A stretch of DNA of 64,000 nucleotides from Magicicada septendecula (taxonomy: Eukaryota > Arthropoda > Insecta > Hemiptera > Cicadidae): assembly GCA_034769895.1 (NCBI GenBank), contig CM068367.1, forward strand, positions 126,641,927-126,705,926, in the 5' to 3' direction. Positions 43,805-55,960 of this stretch are shown here, piece by piece; the stretch's first letter is position 1, and the number at the start of each line of letters is the position of its first letter. The notes beneath the pieces were generated by a model. The model had not been told where the DNA came from. It saw only the letters and a list, made by a program, of their open reading frames with translations, and ran no database searches. The translations under genes were made by a program, and so were the position numbers.

Positions 43805-46230
43805 CAGAGGTCTAACTACGGGGGGCGATCAATCCTCCCCGCAGAGCTATTAAAAATTTCAGCAAAATTCCATTATCACGTAATGTAGGCCTATTTCTAA
43901 GTCAGTTGCATGTATTAAAGTAAGGCTTATAAATAACTGTAGAAATAAAAAGAATATTACAATATATGTAAATTAACAAAATAAAGTTTGAGTTTTCTTA
44001 ATAGTGACGTTAGCTGAACACTTGGTAAGTAAGCAAAACATTTATTTGTAGCAAAAATAAAATCTCATGCAGGGGACAGAAAACGAAGGCAGCGTCCAGC
44101 ACACTTCCCCTTACAGGGCTGTCTGTGTCATGACTCCTCTAATCTAATTTCTCTATGGTTTGAACCGTCGTCTTTGCACAAGTAAACTCGCAGTTTCTTA
44201 AACTAAAATCGTAAAAATTAGAATATTTTTATTGCTGTGTTTTACATAAAGAATATCTTCACAAAGACACTTTTCCAGAAACTCTATTAAGAATACAAAA
44301 TGTAGAATTACAATCGCATTACTTTACGGTGGCCGCTTCATAGCTGTGCGAAAAGTGAGGGTAGTGGGGAGACAGTGTGCTCAGTTGTAACGCTTCATTC
44401 CAAAAACGTCCGTCTTACTGTTGCCACAGTAATTTATGGGTGCCCTAACTATTTAATTAAACTAGGCTAAATAGTTTACATTTCTCGATTTCATTAAACT
44501 AACTACTATTTGTAATTTTACTCAGCATTACTCGAAACTGTATCAAATGTGTATATGTAATACCAGAACAATGTTATTCGTTACATAATGTAAATAATAA
44601 ATAATTACTAGTATTGGCCGCTTTTCTGTCCTGAATTGTTTTATTTTCCTGAGATATTCAATTCTTTTTGTCCTTACCTCTTGACGTTCATTTAATACAC
44701 TTCTATTATTTCTAATCGTCTTCTGTTTAAACCCTAAGTTTGTAATAATTTTTCTTAAACATAAGCTACCTTGAAAGTTTACACTAGAGTTAAGAAGTTG
44801 ATGAAGTTTTCGTACCGTAGGATATGTTTTTTGTGTTGAAAATAATAATTAAATGAAATATTAGCCTATACGGTAAATGTTTCACGGTAAATGTTTTTGA
44901 AAACGCATCTACACTTACGCATTCAGTGAAATGTGTCTTTACAGTGACAAAAAACAGGTTTCTGCGCATATCACTTTCAACAAGGTTGCCGGCCACCATA
45001 AAATACACAAGTAGTAGAGTGATTCTTACGAGGGTCAGTTGAAAAGTTTGTGGAGCGACATCTATAGCACAGCGGTAGAACTAAAATCTTTCGTGTGCTG
45101 CAAGACGTATATTTCGCGTGAACACCTGTTAATTTCCAGAAATATCTATCAATTTATTCACATTTTACCAGGAGTTTGAAATTTTCCTGTCACGCTTGTT
45201 TTTAAAATGTACAGAATCAAACATCGTGTTGTGATGAATTCTCTGTTAAAAACGTTTTAGCGCTAATGGAAAATCAAAACGAAATTGTAAATGTGTTAGG
45301 AGATTCTGCGCCTTCAGAAACAACGGTAAGTGGGATATACTTGAGATCAAACGTGGTCGTAGAAGCACTGAAGACTATCCCAGCAGTGAACGTCCAAAAA
45401 ATGCAACAGAAAATGGCATTATTGAAAAAATTTCATAGGCTGTTGTAAGACCGCAGATTGAGGAGTGGATGACGTTGCTGAAATCATAGGCATCTCATAT
45501 ATGAGAGCGTGTGCATCATACTTTACCTAAAAAACTTGGTGTGAAAAATAGTTGTGCAAGATGGCTGCCGCATCTGGAGTTGTAGCATTTTTTGGCCGTC
45601 CAGTGCGACCACGTTTTCAATGCTCGTACGACCACCTTTGAACTCAAGTGCCTATTTGCAAACCGTTGGTTTTGAAGCCGCATCATCTCCTGACACATTT
45701 GCAATTTCGTTTTGAATTTCCGTTGGCGCTAAACAATTTTTAACAAAGAATCACACCACGATGTCTGATTTTGTCCGTTTTTCAAAACACGCATGGCACA
45801 TCAATTTTAAAAAGCTTTATTAAACAATGAATAAATTGATAGATAGATTTGGAAATTAACAGGAGTTCACATAAAATATAAATCTTGCAGCACACAAAAA
45901 TTTTAGTTTTACCGCTAAGCGAAAGTTGTCGCTCCGCGAACTTTTCAACTGACCCTCGCAATGGCACGAGATTTATTGCATTTAATTTTAATAACACTTA
46001 ATCAAGATAATATACTTTGGAATAAACGCTTCCGTATTTTATCAACACTTACAGTTCACGTCCATTTTTTACTCAAAAAGTTAGAGACACAAAGAATTTA
46101 TAAAATGTATTTATGAAATTATACGGGAAGTGTTGAATTTCTCACTTCTCCTGAGAAAATGTGGAACCCAACATCCAAGCTAGTCTCATCCCCCCCCCCC
46201 ACCAAGGAGGAGCTTCTAGTTTCGCCACTG
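43805..46230. mobile_element. Large non-autonomous hAT element, 2.4 kb
   Basis: It starts CAGAGGTCTAACTAC and ends with the inverse of CAGTGGCGAAACTAG (10 of 15 bases agree, including the CAG...AACTA frame). It is flanked by CTTTACAT (43797-43804) and CTTGACAT (46231-46238), 7 of 8 bases alike, as expected for an 8-base hAT duplication. A G run follows the left terminus and a C run precedes the right one. No hAT transposase frame is seen. A palindromic mariner copy lies inside near the right end. The pairing of ends is inferred from termini and duplication only. Confidence 0.55.
45029..45958. mobile_element. Palindromic mariner: two 5' ends head to head
   Basis: Both outer ends carry CGAGGGTCAGTTGAAAAGTT inward. 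The homology continues for nearly 400 bases on each side, through the 5' untranslated region and the start of the transposase. The left arm reads LALMENQNEIVNVLGDSAPSETTVS and later GVKNSCARWLP, the mariner helix-turn-helix region. The right arm, on the minus strand, reads the same start up to GRPKNATT. The switch lies near 45570. The DD34D catalytic half is absent on both sides. The arms differ at roughly one base in five, so they are either old or derived from two different copies. A TA precedes the left end; the right flank is CA. Confidence 0.8.
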
Positions 46231-46238
46231 CTTGACAT

Positions 46239-46800
46239 TAACAACAATCGAAGCCACGATACCAGAGGATTACATTATGCAACAAATAAGTAAACCACAG
46301 AATATTTTACGTTGTACTTTCCTTCCATAATACGTTTAAATATTTGTATATCATTTTAGATCTATAGTCGTGAAATAACGTTTCTAAAAATACAATGGAA
46401 ATACAGTTAATACCGGCGAAGGGACATTAATGCAAAACAGCGGAATGAATAATGCTCACGTGTCTCCTCGTGGATTTCACTGTGTGACGTCGGCCAACTA
46501 CGTATTGTACTGTGCATGTCCCTCTCTCTCGCTCTCTTTCTTTTCCTTTAAGAGTTATTCTTCATCAGTGTCAAAATCACTTTACATGGACAACATAAAA
46601 TTTCAAATTTTCCCGATCATTGCTTTAGTTGAATTATCGCGTTATCTTAGGAGGTTCTAAAACATTAAGTTTTTGATATGTACAAATCTATGTTAGATGT
46701 GTTTTTTTGTCTTAACACGTTCTAACGAACTCCAAAGGAGAAGATTCTGATGATCATATGTCTACCTAGAGATGTAACACCAGACCAGACATGTGGAAAA
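46239..46800. other. No gene recognised
   Basis: Spacer. The 76-codon frame at 46430-46660 overlaps a CT-rich run and has no motif. Confidence 0.4.
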
Positions 46801-46807
46801 ATTTATA

Positions 46808-46852
46808 ACTCTCTCTCTCTCTAACGCGCGCGCGCGCGCACGCGCACACACA

Positions 46853-46888
<36 letters not shown>
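46808..46888. repeat. Compound (CT)n-(CG)n-(CA)n microsatellite
   Basis: A CT run, an alternating CG tract and then about 20 CA units lie in succession. A short tandem duplication of a roughly 40-base AT-rich unit follows at 46918-46990. Confidence 0.95.
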
Positions 46889-46894
<6 letters not shown>

Positions 46895-46989
46895 GATTAG
46901 AGTCCCGCTTTAAAAAAAAATCAGCATTTCAAAAGACTAAATAATAATGAAAAAAAATCAACATTCAAAGACTAAATAATAATGATAAC

Positions 46990-48065
46990 CTAAAAGTAGA
47001 AGTTAAAGGTCAACTGCGGAAAATGACATAATAAAACAATACATTTCTTAAGTGGAGAATGCATAAAATTCTGTGATGGACTGGATGTATTTCGTAAATA
47101 TTCTCAAAAACGAAAAACCTAATACTGCTTCAGGTTCCAAACAAAAACGTGGAGAGATGGGGGGGGGGGGCAGAAAACTGCCATTTTATTCATGTCCAGA
47201 TATCCATGTTCACATGCGTATGTTTGCATGTTTTAGATAGGCTTCAAAGCGAATTTATCTGGTAGGAGTATTTTTTTAAAAAAAGAAGAGCATTATAGTT
47301 ATTGTGTGAATAGTTTTCAGCTTTATTAGGAATATTTTTGTTCAGTATCTCGTAAGAGCATTACTCACATGCATTGGCGTGTTTCAAAATACGTTTAGAT
47401 TTTGAACATTTAAACAATATGAAATCATGGACAACAAATCAATTTTCTGTAGAAATTAGTAGCTTACGTTAAAAACCTCTCCGTTCGTATACGTATAAAT
47501 CTAATTTTTTTATATTTTGCAAAAATATTTAGCTATTTATCCAGGGGTATTCGTGACTATGAAAATGTACTCAGTTTTCTGTAGATAGGTTCTAAAATTG
47601 CTTAAATAAAAGGAGATTTACCTAAATTATAAAATTTATAAACAACAAATAATAAAAAATAATTAAAACCAAAATTATTATAAAAGAAATAAATTTTATG
47701 ATTTTTAACATGTGCATACACGCGCGTCTTTATATGTGTTTTCACAGTTTTACTAAAACAAATAACTATAACTTGAAGATAATGTTAGTTGGTCGCTGTT
47801 ATCTGGGTTGATAATTACTACTTAGATAAACTGATAACAAACATAATAACAGATTGTTAGAGCGGGAGGGGGAAGAATGTTAAAAAAAATGGAAGAGATA
47901 AGTAAAGATAGTTAGTTTTAACTCCAATATTATTGGAAAATAAGTGTAGGTCGCTAAAAAATTAAAGGTAATAATAATAATAATAATAATAATACTGTTA
48001 AATTAGTTCAAGTAGAGGTATGAAGGAGGTAGCCAATACAACACAGAAGTCTTTATTGATAGTAT
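46990..48065. other. No gene recognised
   Basis: AT-rich spacer with a G run at 47160-47171 and an (AAT)n run at 47969-47993. Confidence 0.4.
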
Positions 48066-48070
48066 AAAGT

Positions 48071-48920
48071 AGAGGTGTGCTAAACTAGTATTTGAAAATA
48101 ACAGGTACGAATGAAACCGTTCCAAAAAATAACAGGTACAAATACCTGTTACGACTATATACGTACTGTATTATACATATACCTGTATTATATAATCTCC
48201 TGACAAACTGACATAGATTTAATATTAAGTTATTGATTCCATTTTGGTTAGACAAACCAGTTGCGAAACTCAGGCAATGAAATGTAGAGTGCACGTAATG
48301 GCACAACAAAGAATGTCAAATAAATTTACGTGAGATGTGCAGTGAACTTTAAATCATCTCCGAAATCACATTAACAAAAAGTACTATAGGGCCTATCACC
48401 CACTATGTAGGTTATAACACAATATAATTCGCTTTTTTAAAATTTACAAAGTTGGTGACTAGTATAATTTATAATTTGTTATTATAATCTGTATTATATA
48501 TATATATATATAACACGCGAGAATAAATGTAACATCAGTATGATTTTTTTTCATTTATTAAAAACCGCTTCGTCTCTTTGGCATAGAGATATTCTAAACC
48601 TCGCTGTTTTGCTTCGTTTCGTACTTGTATGGCAATCGGCACATGCGCAGAATGAAGTATTCAGCACCAAAAAGTGGCTTTGTACTCGTGTACTTGTAAT
48701 ACTCGTAGTACTCATATACTTGTTTATTCCTTAGTTGCGTAGGGGGGCCCACGACTTGGAACCGCGAGGCCGCGAGTAATCGGAACTAGTATTTCGACTT
48801 TTAAGTTTTCAGTTATCGTTGAATCGGAACAGGTATTTCAACTTTTCAGTCACTGTTTTTTAGCCGTTCCTCAAAAATATCGTTCCAAAATACCTGTTAT
48901 AGGTATATCGGCCCACCTCT
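48071..48920. mobile_element. Non-autonomous DNA transposon, 850 bases, 5-base duplication
   Basis: Termini are AGAGGTGTGC and the inverse of AGAGGTGGGC, flanked by AAAGT at 48066-48070 and 48921-48925. Subterminal ACAGGTA and ACCTGTTA words are repeated and inverted near both ends (48102-48150 and 48828-48906), as in subterminal transposase-binding repeats. The AGAGGTGGGC terminus recalls hAT-type ends, but a 5-base duplication is atypical of the commonest hAT groups, so the superfamily is left open. No transposase frame is present. Confidence 0.65.
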
Positions 48921-48925
48921 AAAGT

Positions 48926-49777
48926 GTAACGAAAGTATATGTACAGTCAAGCAATATTCCATGTCAAACCAGGCCGGAAGCGCTCTTTCTCCTTAACAAA
49001 TTAAACTTACTTTATTTCAATTACTACAAATGTAATTCTGTTGTAATAAATGACTAGTGTAAAAGTTCCGGTATCCTGTTTTAGTCGAGACAATTTTAAT
49101 TCCACTCGCTCGATTATAAACGCTAAAGTAATTAAAACGCATAAATTTAGAATAAGTCTCTTTTAGGAATTACATAACAAAAGGAAGTCGAGTTTATCCT
49201 TGACCGGCCAAATTAAATTTTCTACCTCACCCTAACACTGACCTAAGCTAACAGAAAAAAGGTTAGCTTAGAGGATTGCATTACTTTGAAGGGTAAAACG
49301 TAATCTGATTAGTGGAAAGTTTTGAAATGTTCAAGACTTAAATATTCATATGATTTATATTGTTTTCGTGTATTATTTTTATATTAATTTTTTTAAAGGC
49401 CGTTTTTAAGCTTACTGTAAACATTTACGTACACATAAACAAGCATTCTGCTAATCAACACAAGAGGCGTTAATTAAGAAGTCCGTCCGATCTTCTGTCA
49501 TTGTCTCCTTCTTTCCCCAGTGTTAGGAGTAGGTTTGTTTTCGTTTTAAGGTACTGTATCATTTGAGAGCATCCTCATTACGGGCCACTGTGTCCCCTAC
49601 ACACGAACTTGTCTCCTTTTTACTTCCATATTCCTTAAGGAATGGAAGTATGGTGATGGCAAAAAAAATCGTGTTCGAGATTATTGCAGATTCTGATTCT
49701 TCTACACTCAAAACATGAAAAAAAGTCGTTTTCCGAAAAGTGTCTGTGTGTCTGTCTGTCTGTCTATAGATTTTTTT
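48926..49777. other. No gene recognised; (GTCT)n before the minisatellite
   Basis: AT-rich spacer ending in a GTCTGTCTGTCTGTC run at 49742-49765 that abuts the minisatellite, echoing the GTCT run in family A. Confidence 0.4.
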
Positions 49778-51225
49778 TCTATGGCAAACGATAACTGCCG
49801 CAAATTCAAACAGAATCAAATAATTTTTTGCATACAGTCCGGTTTTGCGGAGTTATCGCGACCTATTGTTTTTGGTGAAGATCGGTTGAGGGAAAGGGGT
49901 AGTTTACCTGCAACGGTTTTTTTTTAGCAAGGGAAATTTTGTTTGTTTGGCAAACGATAACAGCCGCAAATTCAAACAGAATCAAATAATGTTTCGCATA
50001 CAGCCCTGAATTGTAGAGTTCTCAAGACCTATTGTTTTTGGTGAAGATCGGTTAAGGGAAAGGGGTAGTTTACCTGTAACGTTTTATGTTTTAACAAGGG
50101 TATTTCCTATGGCAAACGATAACAGCCGCAAATTCAAACAGAATGAAAAGATTATTTGCATACAGCCCTAAATTGTAGAGTTCTCAATACCTTTTGTTTT
50201 TGGTGAAGATCGGTTAAGGGAAAGGGGTAGTTTACCTACAACGTTTTTTTAACAAGGGTATTTTCTATGGCAAACGATAACAGCCGCAAATTCAAACAGA
50301 ATCAAATAATTTTCTGCATACAGCCCTGATTTGTAGAGTACTCAAGACCTATTGTTTTTGGTGAAGATCGGTTGAGGGGAAGGGGTAGTTTACCAGCAAC
50401 GTTTTTTATCATGCGTATTTTCTATGGCAAACGACAACTGCCGCAAATTCAAACAGAATCAAATAATTTTTTGCATACAGCCCTGATTTGTAGAGTACTC
50501 GCGACCTATTGTTTTTGGTGAAGATCGGTTGAGGGGAAGGGGTAGTTTACCTGCAACGGTTTTTTTTATCAAGGGAAATTTTTTTTTTTTTGGCAAACGA
50601 TAACAGCCGCAAATTCAAACAGAATCAAATAATGTTTCGCATACAGCCCTGAATTGTAGATTTCTCAAGACCTATAGTTTTTGGTGAAGATCGGTTGAGG
50701 GAAAGGGGTAGTTTACCTGCAACGTTTTTTTAACAAGGGTATTTTATATGGCAAACGATAACAGCCGCAAATTCAAACAGAATCAAATAATGTTTTGCAT
50801 ACAGTCCTGATTTGTAGAGTACTCAAGACCTATTGTTTTTGGTGAAGATCGGTTAAGGGGAAGGGGTAGTTTACCTGCAACCTTTTACGTTTTATTTTCT
50901 ATGGCAAACGATAACAGCCGCAAATTCAAACAGAATCAAATAATGTTTTGCATACAGCCCTGATTTGTAGAGTACTCAAGACCTATTGTTTTTGGTGAAG
51001 ATCGGTTAAGGGGAAGGGGTAGTTTACCTGCAACGTTTTTTTATCAAGCGTATTTTCTATGGCAAACGATAACAGCCGCAAATTCAAACAGAATCAAATA
51101 ATTTTTTGCATACGTCCCTGAATTGTAGAGGTCTCAATGACTTTCGATTTTGGTGAAGATCGGTTAAGGGGAAGGGGTAGTTTACCTGCAACCTTTTACG
51201 TTTTAACAAGAGTAAAGTACTTGAA
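49778..51225 (+). repeat. Minisatellite, nine units of 153-166 bases
   Basis: The unit runs from CTATGGCAAACGATAAC through AAATTCAAACAGAATCAAAT, GCATACAGCCCTGA, GACCTATTGTTTTTGGTGAA and GATCGGTTAAGGG to GTTTACCTGCAACG. The anchor GGCAAACG occurs at 49783, 49949, 50111, 50269, 50426, 50592, 50750, 50903 and 51061. Length differences come mainly from a T run and a small spacer at the unit junction. The unit length is not a multiple of three in most copies and shows no coding. A partial unit with the same right flank lies at 27.35 kb. Confidence 0.95.
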
Positions 51226-53890
51226 AATTTATTTAAACTTTTTGAAACAATGGTAATTGTTAAAAATAAAATAATTTTGTTGCCAGGCAATAAAATTATA
51301 ATTTTTTCATTTTAATGTAATATAATATTTTTCATTTAATACAGCAATAAAAAGGCAGGTAAGACACAGCCTGGCTGTTTGGCTGAAAATGATTTTAAAT
51401 ATAAATCTTAGAATATGGAAGTCATGTATGGTTCTCCATACCGATATTTAGTATATAATCTGAAAATTGGTCTGGGCTAATACTTGTAAACCGTTTAATC
51501 TGACTAACAAACCGCGCGTTTATGTCATCTGTATTCTTCGTTCATTCTCTTCGATACGACTTCTCAAATCGTACAGTTCTATTCAAAACCAGTATGTTTC
51601 TGTATATTTGTGGATACGTAACCTACCTTCTGGCGGTCATCAGGCACCCGCAACATCAGCCAAAGACTCACAGATGCAAAAGGGACTGTACGTCTTACAG
51701 TGCCAACAAACGCACCATCTCTCATCTGGGAATACAAATTGGGGAGACATTTTAGCTCCATGTACCTCCCAGTACTGCCTCCTGAAGCACATATCATATT
51801 GACGCGGTCTCTTTTCATATACTCGAATCGAAGCTGTGTGTTCTCATTTACAAACATGTGGGGCATATAGATTATTACGCCTGCTCCCGAACGATTAAGT
51901 AGAGAGGGATTATATGACAGGGGTCATCACTGTGAAAGGGTCCACCTAATAATTTGATTAGGGGATATTCAGTGTTGGGAATAGATTGGCTTAACTTATA
52001 ATGCCAAATTTAAAAAAAATAAATAAAATAAAAAAATAATAATAAAATAAATTTTCTTTTAGTTAAGGTAAATGCCATTGAATGTGGAGATAACTGATAT
52101 ATGAAGTTATTCGTAGGAGTGTAGCGAACTAAAACGGGTGAAAGCCATCCACTGTCGTCTACGCAAGCCTTATTGACACGCCATAAATCTAGTGTAGCAA
52201 GTGGCCACGTGTTCTAGAAAGACAAGGTTGTTGTGCTGGGTGTATCTAGAAAGGACGCCAGAGAATAAAAGCCTACAATCCGGAGAAAAGTACGAGGGAG
52301 TGAATAAACTCATCAAGTGAGAAATGTTTCGTTCTGACAAAGGATGAAAAGTTACACGAACATAACAACAGCAGAGAGAAAACAATGAAGGGTATTCCTT
52401 GACTGACACGCATCAACAGAAGATACACCGGAACAATACTATGATACCAGGAAAGAAAGCGTACACGAGGGTAACTCAGGAACTAAAGGGATAGGTTTTT
52501 GTTTGGAACCAGACAAAAAGAAAATACTTACGGAGAGAGTTGGCGAGGCCTTTGTTCAAGAAAAGATAATACCATAGGCGCAACTAATTGGAGAGGCAGC
52601 TGTTGGAAGAGAAATCGAAGGCTTGTCTTTGTGAAGACTAAGAGATACGACAGCTAGATTTATTACCAGAGTATTCGTAAATGCCGCTGATAGAAGGGTA
52701 AAGGACCTAGGAGAAAAGTTTGGTGGGAATCAGAAGGCCTATCAGAACTTACTTTGGAAAAAGTAGGTGGTCTCTGGAGTAGGTTGTACGAAAAAGAACC
52801 AATTAGGAAACGGCATCGCCGAAACCAGAAGTCTAGTGGGGAAATTCTCGTGTTCGATATAGGCAAGCGACAGAGACGCGAAAAGGGAGTATTTACTAAA
52901 TTTTCGAAAGGAGCGGAAGTAAAAAGGCGTGACAAAAGTGTTACGGGAGTTCGTAAAATGACTTAGAAAATATCGATACGATATGAACTGTTTAACATTT
53001 TCTAGCGTTCGAGTTTGTGATTTTATAATAATAAATGATAGTGAAACGCAATATAGCGGCGGTATTAACAATTCTAACAATATTGTATAATAATTAGTCA
53101 TGAACGAATAACATTAACTTACCGTCATGTGTATCAGTTAAACAAACCATAAAACCGAGTCTAAAACATCTTTAAACAATATCACGAGTAAATTAAATAA
53201 TATATTTACAGAATGTCAGTGAATAACCGAAGTAATAGCAACATTAATTTAGACTCGCAATAAATCCAATACGAACACGCGTTGTGTAACGTGGTGTATA
53301 TATGAAGTGCTACAGTGAAGTCCACGCAGACCACTCGAGATTCTGGAGGTGACTTATCATCAAAACTCCAAATGCTGATCAAGAAGCGTCGCTTACCACA
53401 CCTGCGACCTCTACAAGATATGGATAATCGTACCTCAAGTAATTTTGTTATGTACTAATTAAATTTTACGCCCACTTGTCTGTCACTAAAAGAACTCACT
53501 AAAGAAATTGATTTAAAGTATTAATTTAGAGACTTCATTATAAGTAAGGTCATGTTGAACCATTGAGAAAATCGTAGAAAATCTAGTATTTCATAAAATA
53601 TCTATATTACAATCGCTTTGATTTTAAATGGAGTCCGTTATGATACAAAATGTTGTACTAAACTTAAGTTGATCAATTATTGAAGAATTAAATATAGTAA
53701 GAAATAAAGTTTTTAGAAATTGAAGAATTATTAAATTTGTTAATGTGTATAAATTAATATTTATAATAATAATTAAGTGTACCATGAAATACGATGATAT
53801 AATGATATTTAGTTAATAAATTAACTACTAGAAAGTAATGAAGTATTGATTTTATTGAATTGAACCCCGAGATAAACAAACACAGTAAAT
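51226..53890. other. No gene recognised
   Basis: A block shared with 27.8 kb sits at 51388-51440. The remainder has several mutually overlapping short frames (51467-51866, 52663-53101) on both strands, none with a recognisable motif. No transposon ends were found. Confidence 0.4.
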
Positions 53891-53894
53891 GTAT

Positions 53895-54010
53895 TATTAT
53901 ATTTGACGCCGCAACTAGTGTGGTATAACAAAATAGTGTTATATTTGACGCACACAACGTCAGGCATAAAAAGAGTCTTTATATTTGGCACCACAACAAG
54001 GTGGGGCTTC
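53895..54010 (+). repeat. Three tRNA-Lys-PBS-like motifs, LTR-element fossil
   Basis: Three spaced units begin TATATTTGACGCC, TATATTTGACGC and TATATTTGGCACC, each followed by a CAAC-rich block ending in GTGG, CAGG or GTGGGGC. They resemble the primer-binding site of Gypsy-type or retroviral elements that use tRNA-Lys, like the minus-strand cluster at about 0.9-1.1 kb. No gag or pol is detectable alongside. An old, broken LTR-retrotransposon border is likely. Confidence 0.3.
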
Positions 54011-55674
54011 AGTAATTAAAAAGAGCTGTAACGTTAAGCTTTATAAACTTTAACACTTTCGCAAAGTCCAGCCGCCAGAAGTTCCGATTTTACTAGGCGT
54101 TTCTACTGGAACTTCATGTTCAGTACAATGTCAGGTTTTTTTAGTATCAACCTGTGTTCCACTCGGATCGGTAGTCAGGGAATACTGAGAAAAGCTACTT
54201 TAGGTACAGTCGACTTGACTTTAGTCTACAATGTACGCCCCGAATTTTTTTAATTTCAGTTATGCCCGAATTTATTTTTACACTTTAAATGGCAATTGCT
54301 GGAACAAATCTAATACATTAAACGCTGAAACACGGCCATTCCTTTATATACATGTGCAAAACTCTTAGGATCATAGTTCTGGAAAGCTAGACCCCTATTG
54401 CAACGGGAGGAGAATGAACAGCTCCCATTTAGCCGGGAGGGTTCAAGAAGAGAATTTAGAATTGAAAAATAACATAATATACGATCTAGAAAATTTGTTA
54501 GCTCAAAAACAGTCAGTTCTGTAATGGCAGACTGTGGCTTAAAAGATTGGGAGAGATTAGATTTAACCCTTCGTCCGCCCAATCACCAAATGTAATAATT
54601 ATTAATTATTAACCGTTACTAGTACTATTAATTCTTACCACGATATACATGTATCCCCCTTACACACACATATCATGTATGATGACTGAGCATTCGTATA
54701 TAAACGTAAGCTATGTAACTTACGTTATCTGTTCAATTTGTATCTTACCGGATATTAATAATACAGTTTCGAGATATGTCTTAAGAAGTGCTGACTGATT
54801 GTAAAAGCAGAAAAAGTGAAAACAGGAATTCCAAGTATCTGAAGGCGAGCAAATACTTACTCACACGTGTACCGTGTAATTCTGACGATAAGCATAATTA
54901 ATGTCAAAACAAATAGTATTCAGTACAAATATAATTATATAAAAACTGTATTATCACGGAATTTCTCGTAAACGTCCTCCGTTATCGCGCCTTTCATGTT
55001 TGTTTAACAATTCTGTAATAGTTTTATATTGTCATTATCGGCAGTCATAATGTTTTGTGTGTAATCTATAAATTTAAACTAACACATCGGACGATTGAAA
55101 GAAGAAGAATTTTTATAATCGATTAGTCAGTTGTTATTAAGAAACTATTTCCGTCAGAATTATCAAAATTATTCGAATATCTGAACATATCCTAAATAAA
55201 TATGAATCACTGTGCAAATATGTCGCAGATTTCTTCCGAGTTATGCGTGACCTAAATATGTACATACATTACAGTGATTGCATAACTGACATAGCCCACA
55301 TTGGTTAGTCGCATACACGACACGCGCGTAGTGATATAAACTGTTTCACGTGCGTCTAATCCCAGTAATAAGTTAGTATTAGTTTAATAATACGTCATCG
55401 TCATCACCGCTACTCCCACCATCATCATTTTTGTCGTTACCACATACCTGTCTGTAACATTATCCGACTAGCTGCACGAGTGATTGTCTTATCAATCATC
55501 CGTCCGGTGTTTCCTTCCATAAAACAAACCTTTACATGAGCAGAAAGACGCGTGACAGATCCAAACGTATCGACATTACATTAACAACTGTTTAACTCGT
55601 TGACGTGTCACTTGGGCAAGATCGAAAAGCAACAGATATTTGTGCATTACAAATTGAGCGTACAAACGTATACG
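54011..55674. other. No gene recognised
   Basis: Spacer with a GC-moderate patch at 54040-54240 and a minus frame of 90 codons at 54310-54582 that matches nothing I recognise. Confidence 0.4.
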
Positions 55675-55960
55675 GTGTATCATCTTCTTCGTTGTCTGGC
55701 GTTACAAGCAGGCGAGGGTTTTGACCTCCTCGACTCTAGACAACCACTGTCCACCAACTCTTTTGTAGTTAAAAATTCTGAAGATCCTAAAATCTTCCTA
55801 TGCATCCTCTAACCTCCACTTTCTTAGTCGTCCGTTGGTTGTGGTTTCAAAAGGTTCCACACTCGGTTATTCTTCACATATTTCTATCCGGTTCCATTCG
55901 ATAAACATGACCTAGTCATCCTTGGGATTTTTATAAATTTAATTATATTTTCAATTCTTT
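55675..55960 (-). mobile_element. LINE 3' coding tail fragment
   Basis: The minus strand reads VEPFETTTNGRLRKWRLEDA, then EDFRIFRIFNYKRVGGQWLSRVEEVKTLACNARQRRR. Spacing matches the GRPxxRWxDxVxxDLRxLGVxNW ... VEEAKT ... RRR end of RTE-like LINE proteins. It is short, has stops, and has no RT. Confidence 0.55.

Noticed and set aside
49778-51225. Direct repeats with spacing, considered as a CRISPR-like array
   Set aside because: Units are contiguous, about 158 bases, without unique spacers, and lie in animal DNA.
51467-51866. Overlapping frames of 77, 95 and 111 codons on both strands
   Set aside because: Mutually overlapping in several phases and without recognisable domains; none is favoured.
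52663-53101. Two overlapping minus frames (90 and 119 codons) and one plus frame
   Set aside because: No family motif in any. The two minus frames overlap in different phases, and the plus frame is basic and low in information.
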